The notes beneath the pieces are model-generated. The model was not told where the DNA came from. It was given only the letters and a program-made list of their open reading frames with translations, and ran no database searches. DNA of 64,000 bases from Ramlibacter albus (lineage in GTDB: Bacteria > Pseudomonadota > Gammaproteobacteria > Burkholderiales > Burkholderiaceae_C). The DNA is taken from contig NZ_JACORU010000001.1 in the NCBI RefSeq assembly GCF_014297445.1, positions 1,364,001-1,428,000 on the forward strand. The letters are read 5' to 3'. The translations under genes were made by a program, and so were the position numbers. The number at the start of each line of letters is the position of its first letter. The first letter of the stretch is position 1. This document shows, piece by piece, positions 18,982 to 27,265 of this stretch.

Positions 18982-20919
18982 ATGCACACCAACCTGAACG
19001 AGCACGCCACCCTGGGCGGCAAGCGCAACAAGGTCGTCACCGCGGCGGAGGCCGTGCGGCTCATCCACGACGGCGACACCGTGGCGACGGGCGGATTCGT
19101 GGGCATCGGCTTCGCGGAGGCGGTCGCGGTGGCGCTGGAGCAGCGCTTCCTGGCGACGCAGGCGGAGACGGGCACCGGCTCGCCGCGCGACCTGACGCTG
19201 GTGTATGCGGCGGGGCAGGGGGACGGCAAGCAGCGGGGGCTGAACCACTTCGGCCACCCCGGCATCGTCAAGCGCGTGATCGGCGGGCACTGGGGGCTCG
19301 TGCCCGCGCTGCAGAAGCTGGCCGTGGCCAACGAGATCGAGGCGTACAACCTGCCGCAGGGCGTGCTCGCGCACCTGTTCCGCGACATCGCGGCGGGCAA
19401 GCCCGGCACGCTCACGCGCGTGGGGCTGGACACCTTCGTGGACCCGCGGCATGGCGGCGGCAAGATCAACGCGCGCACCACGCAGGACATCGTGCGGCGC
19501 ATGGAGATCGACGGCGAGGAGTACCTGTTCTACAAGGCCTTCCCGATCTCGGTGGGCATCATCCGCGCGACCACGGCCGACGCGGACGGCAACCTCACGA
19601 TGGAGCGCGAGGCGCTGACGCTCGAAGCGCTGGCGATCGCGATGGCCGCGCGCAATTCGGGCGGCGTGGTGATCGCGCAGGTGGAGCGCGTCGCCGAGCG
19701 TGGGTCGCTGCACCCGCGGCAGGTGAAGGTGCCGGGCGTGCTGGTCGATGCCGTGGTGGTGGCGACCGACCCCGCGCACCACTGGCAGACGTTTGCCGAG
19801 GCGTACAACCCGGCCTACTCCGGCGAAATCCGCGTGCCGCTCGATTCGCTCGCGGCGATGCCGATGACGGAGCGCAAGATCATCGCGCGCCGCGCGGCGC
19901 TGGAGCTCAAGGCCAACAGCGTGGTGAACCTCGGCATCGGCATGCCCGAAGGCGTTGCAGCGGTGGCTGCGGAGGAGCGCGTCATCGACCTCGTCACGCT
20001 TACGGCCGAACCGGGCGTGATCGGCGGCATCCCGGCCAGCGGCCTGTCGTTCGGTGCCGCCGTGAATGCGCAGGCCATCATCGACCAGCCCAACCAGTTC
20101 GACTTCTACGACGGCGGCGGCCTCGACCTCGCCGTGCTGGGCCTCGCGCAGGCCGATGCAGAGGGCAACCTCAACGTCAGCAAGTTCGGCCCGCGGCTCG
20201 CGGGCGCGGGCGGCTTCATCAACATCAGCCAGAACGCCAAGACGGTGTGCTTCGTCGGCACCTTCACAGCCGGCGACCTTGCGGTGAAGGTGGAGGACGG
20301 CCGGCTCGTCGTCGAAAGCGAAGGCACGATGAAGAAGTTCGTGCGGCAGGTGGAGCACCGCACCTTCAGCGGCCGAGAGGCGGCGCGCCGCGGCCAGCGC
20401 GTGCTGTACGTGACGGAGCGCTGCGTGTTCCAGCTCGGCGCGAAGGGCGGGCTCGAACTGGTCGAGATCGCGCCGGGCATCGACCTGGAGCGGCACATCC
20501 TCGCGCAGATGGAGTTCGAGCCGGTCATCAGCCCGAACCTGCGCACGATGGACAAGTCGGTGTTTGGGGAAGACCCGCTCAAGTTGCGCGACCGGCTGCT
20601 GGACAAGCCTCTTTCACAGCGCCTGCAGCTGCACGCGGGCAGCCTGCTCTTCATCGACTTCGAGGGGCTGTCGGTGGACAACCTGCGCGACATCGAGGCC
20701 ATCGAGAACGGCGTGCGGCAGTTGCTGGAGCCGGTGGTGACGTCGAGCGAGAAGCGCGTCGCGGTGGTGGTGAACTACGACAACTTCACCATCCTGCCGG
20801 CGCTGGTCGACGAGTATTCGGCGATGGTGGAGCGGCTCACGCAGCGGTACTACAGCCGCGTGACGCGCTATGGTTCGGTGGGCTTCCTCAAGGCCAAGCT
20901 CGAAGGCCGGCCGAACTAG
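18982..20919 (+). CDS. acyl-CoA:acetate/3-ketoacid CoA-transferase
   Basis: The 645-aa protein carries fused alpha and beta CoA-transferase halves. The alpha half shows [15 protein letters not shown]; the beta half shows [15 protein letters not shown], then the [15 protein letters not shown] block that should hold the covalent-intermediate Glu. It exchanges CoA between acyl-CoA and acetate or ketoacids. It is about 110 residues longer than E. coli YdiF; the extra C-terminal region (about 530-645, with [18 protein letters not shown] and [12 protein letters not shown]) is a separate segment of unknown role. AGGAGG precedes the ATG at 18982. Confidence 0.85.
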   Translation: MHTNLNEHATLGGKRNKVVTAAEAVRLIHDGDTVATGGFVGIGFAEAVAVALEQRFLATQAETGTGSPRDLTLVYAAGQGDGKQRGLNHFGHPGIVKRVIGGHWGLVPALQKLAVANEIEAYNLPQGVLAHLFRDIAAGKPGTLTRVGLDTFVDPRHGGGKINARTTQDIVRRMEIDGEEYLFYKAFPISVGIIRATTADADGNLTMEREALTLEALAIAMAARNSGGVVIAQVERVAERGSLHPRQVKVPGVLVDAVVVATDPAHHWQTFAEAYNPAYSGEIRVPLDSLAAMPMTERKIIARRAALELKANSVVNLGIGMPEGVAAVAAEERVIDLVTLTAEPGVIGGIPASGLSFGAAVNAQAIIDQPNQFDFYDGGGLDLAVLGLAQADAEGNLNVSKFGPRLAGAGGFINISQNAKTVCFVGTFTAGDLAVKVEDGRLVVESEGTMKKFVRQVEHRTFSGREAARRGQRVLYVTERCVFQLGAKGGLELVEIAPGIDLERHILAQMEFEPVISPNLRTMDKSVFGEDPLKLRDRLLDKPLSQRLQLHAGSLLFIDFEGLSVDNLRDIEAIENGVRQLLEPVVTSSEKRVAVVVNYDNFTILPALVDEYSAMVERLTQRYYSRVTRYGSVGFLKAKLEGRPN

Positions 20920-21128
20920 TCCTTGGCCGCGCAGGCGGCGCAGATGCACGCGAGGCGCTGCTTTTCAACCGGCACTCTCGCGAGCAGGTCCGCTGTGAAG
21001 TCCGCCTGCGTGCACCAGCACGGCGGCTGCTTCACGCCGGTTTCCTTTTCTACTTCCATCGCGCAGCGGTTCGGCTCCCCGCACAAGGGGCACAGGCTTG
21101 CGTCGACGGCTTGCGGCTGCATGCGCAC
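20916..21128 (-). CDS. small cysteine-rich CWC-type protein
   Basis: The product is 70 aa (or 68 from the second Met at 21122) with Cys pairs in [22 protein letters not shown] and ACICAACA. This spacing and the Cys-Trp-Cys core match the small cysteine-rich CWC family, probably metal-binding; the function is unknown. Its end overlaps the CoA-transferase stop by 4 nt, and it lies 3 nt downstream of the LysR gene on the same strand, so it is probably co-transcribed with it. Confidence 0.75.
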   Translation of the reverse strand: MRMQPQAVDASLCPLCGEPNRCAMEVEKETGVKQPPCWCTQADFTADLLARVPVEKQRLACICAACAAKD

Positions 21129-21131
21129 AGT

Positions 21132-22034
21132 CTAATCCGGCAGCTCGATGGCGTCGGCGAGGTGCTGGTACACGGCCGAGATGCGCCGCAGGTGGCGCGA
21201 CTCGGGGTGCGCGAGCAGCCACAGGCTCGAATGGCACTCGTCGCTCGGCTCGGTCAGGGCGACCAGCGAAGGCTCGGTCTCCAGCAGGAACTGCGGCACC
21301 ATGCCGACGCCCAGGCCCGCCCTCACCGCGTCGAGCACGCCGACGATGGTCTCCATCAGGTGCCTCGGCGCGAGCCTGGGGAAGTTGCGCCGCCGCCAGC
21401 GCACCGTGGGGTGCTCGGGCAGCGCTTCGTCGGGGGCGACCCAGTCCTGCGTGTCCAGGGGCTTGCGGCGCTGCGCGGCGGGCATCGCCTTGCTCGCGCA
21501 CACCACGAAGTGCATCGTGCCGAGCCGTCGGCCGATGAGGTGCTGTGGCGGTTTGCTCGTGGGCACCAAAGCGCGCAAGGCCAGGTCGGCATCGCGTTTG
21601 GTCAGGCTCAGCAGCTCGTTGCTCGCGCGCAGTTCGAGTTGCAGCTGCGGGTGCTTGCGCGCGAGCGCGGGGAGGCAGGGCAGCAGCAGGCCGCGCAGCA
21701 CGGCGTCCACCGTGGTGACGCGCACGCGGCCCGACACCTCTTCACCGGGACGCAGCGCCGTCGCGCGCGCGGACTCCAGCTCCGCCTCGATGCGCTCCGC
21801 ATGGCCTGCAAGCTCCAGCATCGCGTCGGTGGGCAGGTAGCCCGAACGCGAGCGCTCGAAGAGCCGCTGCCCCAAGGCCTTCTCGATGCGCTGCAGCGAG
21901 CGGAAGACGGTCGACGCATCGGCCTGCACGCGCGCGGCGGCCTGCGCGAGCGTGCGCCCGCGCACCAGGGCGAGCAGCAGCTCCAGGTCGGCGGCGGTCA
22001 GGGCGTATTGCGTCTGTGCAATCGTGGATTTCAT
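21132..22034 (-). CDS. LysR-type transcriptional regulator, divergent from a GST gene
   Basis: The 300-aa regulator has an N-terminal winged helix (about 10-70: AQAAARVQADASTVFRSLQRIEKALGQRLFERS is its recognisable core, given here only in outline) and a periplasmic-binding-like effector domain. It is transcribed away from gst at 22104 across a 69-nt gap that contains a classic LysR box (22049-22064). It most likely controls the GST pair and itself. The effector is unknown. Confidence 0.9.
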   Translation of the reverse strand: MKSTIAQTQYALTAADLELLLALVRGRTLAQAAARVQADASTVFRSLQRIEKALGQRLFERSRSGYLPTDAMLELAGHAERIEAELESARATALRPGEEVSGRVRVTTVDAVLRGLLLPCLPALARKHPQLQLELRASNELLSLTKRDADLALRALVPTSKPPQHLIGRRLGTMHFVVCASKAMPAAQRRKPLDTQDWVAPDEALPEHPTVRWRRRNFPRLAPRHLMETIVGVLDAVRAGLGVGMVPQFLLETEPSLVALTEPSDECHSSLWLLAHPESRHLRRISAVYQHLADAIELPD

Positions 22035-22048
22035 ATCGGCGCATTTTC

Positions 22049-22064
22049 ATTGCGGCCATGCAAT
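22049..22064. promoter_or_regulatory. LysR box between LysR and GST genes
   Basis: ATTGC-N6-GCAAT, a perfect dyad with the T-N11-A spacing of LysR-type operators, centred in the divergent region. A TACATT (22067-22072) just beside it is a good -10 for the GST gene. Confidence 0.6.
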
Positions 22065-22103
22065 CCTACATTCGCGTCTCCCCTCGTTCAACCGGAGACC
22101 CCC

Positions 22104-22718
22104 ATGAAACTCTATTTCTCGCCCGCCGCCTGCTCCCAAGCCGTCCACATCGCGCTGCGCGAAGCGGGCCTGCCCGCGGACCTGCGCAAGGTGGACCTCG
22201 CCACCTGGAAGCTCGAGGACGGCAGCGACTACAAGGCCATCAACCCGCGCGGCTACGTGCCGCTGCTGGAGCTGGACGACGGCAGCCGCCACACCGAAGT
22301 GGCCGCGCTGCTGCAGTACGTGGCCGACCTCGCACCCGCGAGCGGCCTCATCCCCGCCGCCGGCACGCGCGAGCGCTTCGAGGTCGCGCAGTGGCTCACC
22401 TTCGTGTCGAGCGAGCTGCACAAGGTGTTCAGCCCCTGGCTCTGGCACAAGGAGACCGCCGACTCCACGCGTGCCGCGGTGAAGGAGAAGCTGTTCGCGC
22501 GATTCGCCGAACTCGACGCGCGCCTCGCGAACCAGCCCTTCCTCACGGGCGAGCGCTTCACCGTCGCGGACGCGTACTGCTTCACCATCGTCAGCTGGGC
22601 GCCGATGCTGGCCCTGTCGCTCAAGCCGTACCCGAGCCTGCAGGCCTACCTGCAGCGCATTGCGCAGCGGCCCGCGGTGAAGGACGTGCTGAAGGCCGAA
22701 GGCCTGGTGAAGGCGTAA
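22104..22718 (+). CDS. glutathione S-transferase (beta-class-like)
   Basis: The 204-aa GST begins MKLYFSPAACSQAVHIAL; the Cys in PAACS is the position of the catalytic Cys10 of bacterial beta-class GSTs. The N-terminal thioredoxin fold has the cis-Pro NPRGYVPLLEL, and the C-terminal helical domain has FLTGERFTVADAY. It is divergent from a LysR gene, with GGAGACC as ribosome site. It conjugates glutathione to electrophiles or reduces disulfides; the substrate is unknown. Confidence 0.92.
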   Translation: MKLYFSPAACSQAVHIALREAGLPADLRKVDLATWKLEDGSDYKAINPRGYVPLLELDDGSRHTEVAALLQYVADLAPASGLIPAAGTRERFEVAQWLTFVSSELHKVFSPWLWHKETADSTRAAVKEKLFARFAELDARLANQPFLTGERFTVADAYCFTIVSWAPMLALSLKPYPSLQAYLQRIAQRPAVKDVLKAEGLVKA

Positions 22719-22727
22719 GGCGTGGCC

Positions 22728-23402
22728 ATGCAGCTCACGCTCGTCAGCCACCACCTGTGCCCGTACGTGCAGCGCGCCGCGATCGTGCTGCTCGAAAAGG
22801 GTGTGCCGTTCGGGCGCCGCTGGGTCGACCTCGCGAACAAGCCGGACTGGTTCCGCGCGATCTCGCCGCTCGGCAAGACGCCGGTGCTGCTCGCGGACGA
22901 CACGCCCGTCTTCGAATCGGCCGTCATCTGCGAGTACCTCGACGAGACGCACGAGCCGCGGCTGCACCCGGCCGACCCGCTGCAGCGTGCGCAGCACCGC
23001 GCGTGGATGGAGTTCGGCTCCGCGGTGCTGAACACGATCTGGGCGTTCTACACCGCGCCGGATGCGGCCGCACTCGAAGCCCGCAGGGACGAGCTGCGCA
23101 CGAAGTTCGAACAGCTCGAGGCGGTGGTCGAAGGCCCGTTCTTCGCCGGCGAGCGCTTCAGCATCGTCGACGCGGTGTTCGGCCCCGTGTTCCGCTACTT
23201 CGACGTGTTCGAAGCGCTGGGCGAGCCCTCGCTCTTCGGCGGCCTGCCGCGCGTGCGCGCGTGGCGTGCCGCGCTCGCGCAGCGCCCCGCGGTGCGCGAA
23301 GCGGCCGTGCCGGACTACCGGGAGCGGCTCACGCAGTTCCTGCTGGATCGGCGCAGCGAGCTCTCGCGCCGCATCGAACGTCAGCTCGCGAGCGTGAAGT
23401 AG
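22728..23402 (+). CDS. glutathione S-transferase (omega/SspA-like)
   Basis: The 224-aa second GST has the active-site start SHHLCPYVQRAAIVLLEKG, a CPY-type Cys as in omega-class and stringent-starvation proteins, then SPLGKTPVLL and the C-terminal helical domain (FFAGERFSIVDAVFG). It follows the first GST by 9 nt and is probably in the same LysR-controlled unit. A GTG two codons earlier (22722) is an alternative start. Its 3' end overlaps the convergent kinase gene by 22 nt. Confidence 0.9.
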   Translation: MQLTLVSHHLCPYVQRAAIVLLEKGVPFGRRWVDLANKPDWFRAISPLGKTPVLLADDTPVFESAVICEYLDETHEPRLHPADPLQRAQHRAWMEFGSAVLNTIWAFYTAPDAAALEARRDELRTKFEQLEAVVEGPFFAGERFSIVDAVFGPVFRYFDVFEALGEPSLFGGLPRVRAWRAALAQRPAVREAAVPDYRERLTQFLLDRRSELSRRIERQLASVK

Positions 23403-24706
23403 AAGGTGGCGCCTTCCCCGGGCGCCGACTCGGCCCAGATGCGCCCGCCGTGACGGTTGACGATCTTCTGCACGAGCGCAAGGCCGATGCCGGTGCCGTC
23501 GAACTCCGACGGGCTGTGCAGCCGCTGGAACGCGCCGAACAGGCGCGAGGCATGCGCCATGTCGAAGCCCACGCCGCTGTCGGCCACGTAGTAGACCGTC
23601 TCGCCGCCCGTGCCGGCAAAGCTGCCAAGGCGGACCTCGGTGCGAGGTGAGCGCGCGGAGAATTTCCACGCGTTGCCCACGAGGTTGGCCACCACCTGCT
23701 GCAGCAGGCGCGGGTCGCCGCGCGCCCACAGGCGCGAGGGCGCCTCCAGAGTAGCCGTCGCTGCGCGCTCCGGCTCGCGCTCGCGCAGCTGCGCGAAGAC
23801 GCCGTACGCGAGCCCTGCCAGGTCCACCGGCTCGTCCTTCAGGCTCACGCCGGAGAGATGCGCCAGCGACAGCATCGCATCGGTCAGCTCGCTCATCTGC
23901 CGCACGCCGGCCTGGATGCGCTGCAGGTAGTGCCGCCCTTCCTCGTCGAGCTGGTCCGCGTAACGCTCCGCGAGCACGCGGCTGAAACCGTCGATCGACG
24001 TGAGCGGCGAACGCAGGTCGTGCGCGATGGAGTACGAGAAAGCCTCCAGCTCCGCATTGGCGGCCTGCAGCTGTTCGGTGCGCTCGCGCACGCGCTCTTC
24101 CAGCTCGGCGCGGTGCGCGCGGTCCGACGCTTCGCGCTGCTCGGCATCGCGCCGGTGCTGCAGCACGGTGCCCAGCGATTCGGCCAGCAGCTCCAGCGCG
24201 TACTGGTCGTCCTGCGTGAAATAGGCCGCCTCGCGCGAAACCACGGCGATCACGCCGACCGTGTCGCGGCCGATGTGCAGCGGCGCGGCCACGAGCGAGC
24301 GCCACTCCAGCCGCACGCCGTGGCGGTGGCTGCGCGCGTCGGTTTCGACGTCGTCGCTGCGCAGGCTCGTCTGCTCCTGCACAGCGAGGCCCGACAGGCT
24401 GCCGTCGAGCGGGAACTCCGTGCCCACGTGGGCCTGGCTGATGCCCGTCACGCAGCGGATGCGCAGCCGGCCGTTCTCCAGCGCTTCATAGGCTGCACCG
24501 TCGGCGTCGAGCAGGCGCCGCGCCATCTCGGCGATGCGGCTGGTGAGCTGCGCCTCGCCCGCGTCGCTGGCGGCCAGCTCGCGCTGCGCCTGCACGACCG
24601 CGCGCAGCCGCAGTGCGCTGCGCCGCGCCGCGGCCTCCGATTCGATCATCGTGAGCAGGCGCAGCTCGCTCTCGCGCAGTTCGTCCTCGATGCGCCGGGT
24701 GTCCAT
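23381..24706 (-). CDS. GAF-domain sensor histidine kinase (orphan)
   Basis: The 441-aa soluble kinase: N-terminal coiled helix (1-50), GAF domain (about 50-185), a coiled-coil linker, HisKA with phospho-acceptor His in SYSIAHDLRSPLTSIDGFSR, and HATPase_c with the N box NLVGNAWKFSA, G1 VADSGVGFD and G2 DGTGIGLALVQKI. No transmembrane segment, so it senses a cytoplasmic signal. No response regulator gene is adjacent. The start at 24706 (MDTRRIEDELRESE) was chosen over a frame running far into the neighbouring gene. Confidence 0.9.
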   Translation of the reverse strand: MDTRRIEDELRESELRLLTMIESEAAARRSALRLRAVVQAQRELAASDAGEAQLTSRIAEMARRLLDADGAAYEALENGRLRIRCVTGISQAHVGTEFPLDGSLSGLAVQEQTSLRSDDVETDARSHRHGVRLEWRSLVAAPLHIGRDTVGVIAVVSREAAYFTQDDQYALELLAESLGTVLQHRRDAEQREASDRAHRAELEERVRERTEQLQAANAELEAFSYSIAHDLRSPLTSIDGFSRVLAERYADQLDEEGRHYLQRIQAGVRQMSELTDAMLSLAHLSGVSLKDEPVDLAGLAYGVFAQLREREPERAATATLEAPSRLWARGDPRLLQQVVANLVGNAWKFSARSPRTEVRLGSFAGTGGETVYYVADSGVGFDMAHASRLFGAFQRLHSPSEFDGTGIGLALVQKIVNRHGGRIWAESAPGEGATFYFTLAS

Positions 24707-24806
24707 CGCCGCGACTTTATCGGAGGCGGGCGCCGCCTGCACAGGGAAAATCCGTAATGCCGGGTTGCGCCGTATGTGCGCGTTATGTGCGTGTGGGGAC
24801 TCTGCC

Positions 24807-24824
24807 GGGGCCGCTCGCGGCCCC
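24807..24824 (-). terminator. GC hairpin after the DUF1631 gene
   Basis: GGGGCCG/CGGCCCC over a CTCG loop, 5 nt past the stop of the minus-strand DUF1631 gene. No T-run on the minus strand, so it may be only an mRNA 3'-end stabiliser. Confidence 0.3.
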
Positions 24825-24828
24825 CGCT

Positions 24829-27147
24829 TCAGGCCGCGAGCGGCTGTCGGCGCGGCTGGGCGAGGGTGTCGATGGCGTGCTGCACCACCTGGTGCGCGGC
24901 CACGGGCCGGACCATGCGGCTGCACAGCAGGCGCTGCAGGCTGCGGCGCGTCATGGAGTGCGGCCGGCCGCCATGGCTGACGAACATGAAGAGCGTGCCC
25001 TTCGCGTTGACCCAGTCGAGCTGCGCCCGGTGCCAGTGCTGCCGCGAATACAGGTCGATCCATGAACCGGCTTCGAGCCTGGCCAGCAGGTTGTCCGCCT
25101 CGGCCGCCGACAGGTCCGGCTGCTTGGGCTTGTGGTACGCGTGCTCGGTGTCGCCGAAGCCGCAGGCCTTCAGCTCGTTGGGCGCGAGCCAGATGTCGTC
25201 GGCCACCTTCGGCACTTGCGCCGAGGCCGGCTTCAGGTCCTCGTCGGGCAGCGCATCGAGCACGCTCGCGGCCGTGTCGCTGGCCTGCCGGCGGTGCTTG
25301 GCGCGCAGCTTGAGCACCGGCCGGTGCAGCCGCTCCAGCGCCTTGAAGAAGATGTCGTCGTCGCCGGGCGGCTGGCCGATGGCGGTGAGGCCAGCGCGCA
25401 GCTTGCCGACGACGCGCGGGATCAGCTCGAACGCCTTCGCGGGGTCGCGCAGCGCGGTCTCGCGCTTGACGCTCCACAGCAGGTCGGTGATGACGGCCAC
25501 GTAGCCGCCGGGGTCCAGCTCGCCGCCCTTGGCGTGCGCGCGCGCGTGCGCCATCACGAGCGCCCAGCGCTCGTAGAGGAAGTCCTGCACAACGCCGGGC
25601 ACGCCTTCGAGGTCGCTGCGCTGGCCGAGCTCCCACGCGATGCGGTCGGCCTCCTCCTGGCGCTTCTCGGCGGTCTGCACCGCGTTCAGCAGCTCCTGGC
25701 GGCGCGACTCTTCCTCGGCGTCCTGCTCATGCCACTCGCCCTGAAGGAGCTTGAGCGCGTCCTCGAACGGCACGGCGTCCTGCAGCCCGTCCTGCGCGTT
25801 GAGCTCGTTGAAGCGCTGGCGCACCGCCTCGTAGAAGCGCTCGAAGTCGGGGCTGAACTGGTCGTTGTAGCGCAGGCTGCGCTGCGCCACCTGCTCGAGC
25901 AGCTTGCGTGCGGGGCTCTCGGCGTCGCCGGCAAAGCGCGGCGAGCGGACGGCGAGGCGGCCGAGCGCGGGCTCCAGCGCCACCATGGCCTCGCGCACGG
26001 GCGAGAGCAGGCGCGGGTCCTGCGCGACCTGGTCCACGAGCTGGCACACGAGGTCCACGCCCATGGCCTGGCCGACCTCGCGCGCTTCGCTCTTGAGCTG
26101 CGCACGCACGATGGCGCGCTGGCGCGGCGCGCCGTAGTCGCCCCACGCGCCGCGCGTGAGGGGGCTGTTCGTGCCGATGTCGCGCTGCGGCCGCTCGACG
26201 GGCGCGATCGCTTCCAGCACGGCATCGGTGTGCGGGTCGTAGGGGGCTTCGTCCTCGCCGTCCTGCAGCGAGTCCAGCTCCTGTTGCAGGCGCTCGTAGT
26301 AGGACGAGGGCAGGGCCTGGCGCAGGTGGGGCGTGTCGTTCGCAAGGAAGTCGCGCACGAACGGGCCGCGCAGCGCCTGGCCGGCGAACTGCATGAAAGC
26401 GTTGATCGCCTGGGCAAGTCCCGCGGGGACCGGCCCGGATGGAACGCCGGCGCCGAGCGGGGCGGGGCGGCTGTCCAGCGGGGCGGGCCGGCTCACCTCG
26501 CGCAGGGGCGCGGGGCGGCTGGGGGTGGCGGTCTTCGCACCGGAGGGCGTGTTGACGAGGCGATAGCCCGCGGCCTGCACGCCCGACTTGAGCAGCAGGC
26601 CCGAGCATTCGGCGTAGAGCTGGCCGACCTCCTCGGTGAACACGTCCGTCATCGCGCGCATCCACAGGCCGGGCCAGTCGGGGTGCGGGTCGTCCTCGCC
26701 CAGCAGCTTGCGCAGGGCGTTGGCGAGGACCTCGGGGCGCAGCGGGTTGCGCTCGGGGCGGATCGCCTGCAGGCCGAGCGCGGAGGACATCAGCGCGTTG
26801 AGCTCGGCGAGCTGCTTCTCGACGCGGCCGGCCATCTGCTGCGCCAGGCGCGAGGCCTCGATGTTCTGCACGACCTCGTTGTCGTCGACGAGGGAGAGCG
26901 AAAGTGCGCCCGGCTGCGGCGCTGCCGCCTGGGGCTCGGGCTCGGTCGTCTCGATCGTGCGGCGCAACACGTCGGCGAAGCGCGTGCGCCATGACGGCAG
27001 GCGCCGAAGGAGATCGCGCACCGCGTCGCGGTTGGCGGAGTCCTTCTGCAGCGCCTCGGCAGCCTCCGTGCCCGCCCGGTACACGAGCGAACTCGCGCGC
27101 TGGACCGCGCGGTCGAGGCAGGGCTGGACGACGGCTGGAAGGGGCAT
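24829..27147 (-). CDS. DUF1631 family protein
   Basis: The 772-aa cytoplasmic protein is recognised as DUF1631 from its C-terminal block (WIDLYSRQHWHRAQLDWVN, then GTLFMFVSHGGRPHSMT), which resembles a PilZ-like segment. The N-terminal half is alpha-helical and acidic. Around residues 210-235 there is a short repeat with RPAPL occurring three times at intervals of 8-10 residues, probably a flexible linker. It has no signal or membrane segment. The function is unknown; members are common in Betaproteobacteria and Gammaproteobacteria. Confidence 0.85.
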   Translation of the reverse strand: MPLPAVVQPCLDRAVQRASSLVYRAGTEAAEALQKDSANRDAVRDLLRRLPSWRTRFADVLRRTIETTEPEPQAAAPQPGALSLSLVDDNEVVQNIEASRLAQQMAGRVEKQLAELNALMSSALGLQAIRPERNPLRPEVLANALRKLLGEDDPHPDWPGLWMRAMTDVFTEEVGQLYAECSGLLLKSGVQAAGYRLVNTPSGAKTATPSRPAPLREVSRPAPLDSRPAPLGAGVPSGPVPAGLAQAINAFMQFAGQALRGPFVRDFLANDTPHLRQALPSSYYERLQQELDSLQDGEDEAPYDPHTDAVLEAIAPVERPQRDIGTNSPLTRGAWGDYGAPRQRAIVRAQLKSEAREVGQAMGVDLVCQLVDQVAQDPRLLSPVREAMVALEPALGRLAVRSPRFAGDAESPARKLLEQVAQRSLRYNDQFSPDFERFYEAVRQRFNELNAQDGLQDAVPFEDALKLLQGEWHEQDAEEESRRQELLNAVQTAEKRQEEADRIAWELGQRSDLEGVPGVVQDFLYERWALVMAHARAHAKGGELDPGGYVAVITDLLWSVKRETALRDPAKAFELIPRVVGKLRAGLTAIGQPPGDDDIFFKALERLHRPVLKLRAKHRRQASDTAASVLDALPDEDLKPASAQVPKVADDIWLAPNELKACGFGDTEHAYHKPKQPDLSAAEADNLLARLEAGSWIDLYSRQHWHRAQLDWVNAKGTLFMFVSHGGRPHSMTRRSLQRLLCSRMVRPVAAHQVVQHAIDTLAQPRRQPLAA

Positions 27148-27265
27148 GGCGAAGCGCTCCGGAGACTGGGGCAGTCTAGGGAGCGCTTCGTGTCATAGGG
27201 AGGAGGAATCGGACGAGTGGCAGCGCCGGATGCATCCGGACACAAAGATTACCGACAAACGGTTG

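Noticed and set aside
18798..22718. 1306-codon plus-strand frame ending in the first GST
   Set aside because: Only its last 204 codons are a real gene (GST from 22104). The upstream part is Arg/Ala/Gly-rich and passes through other genes.
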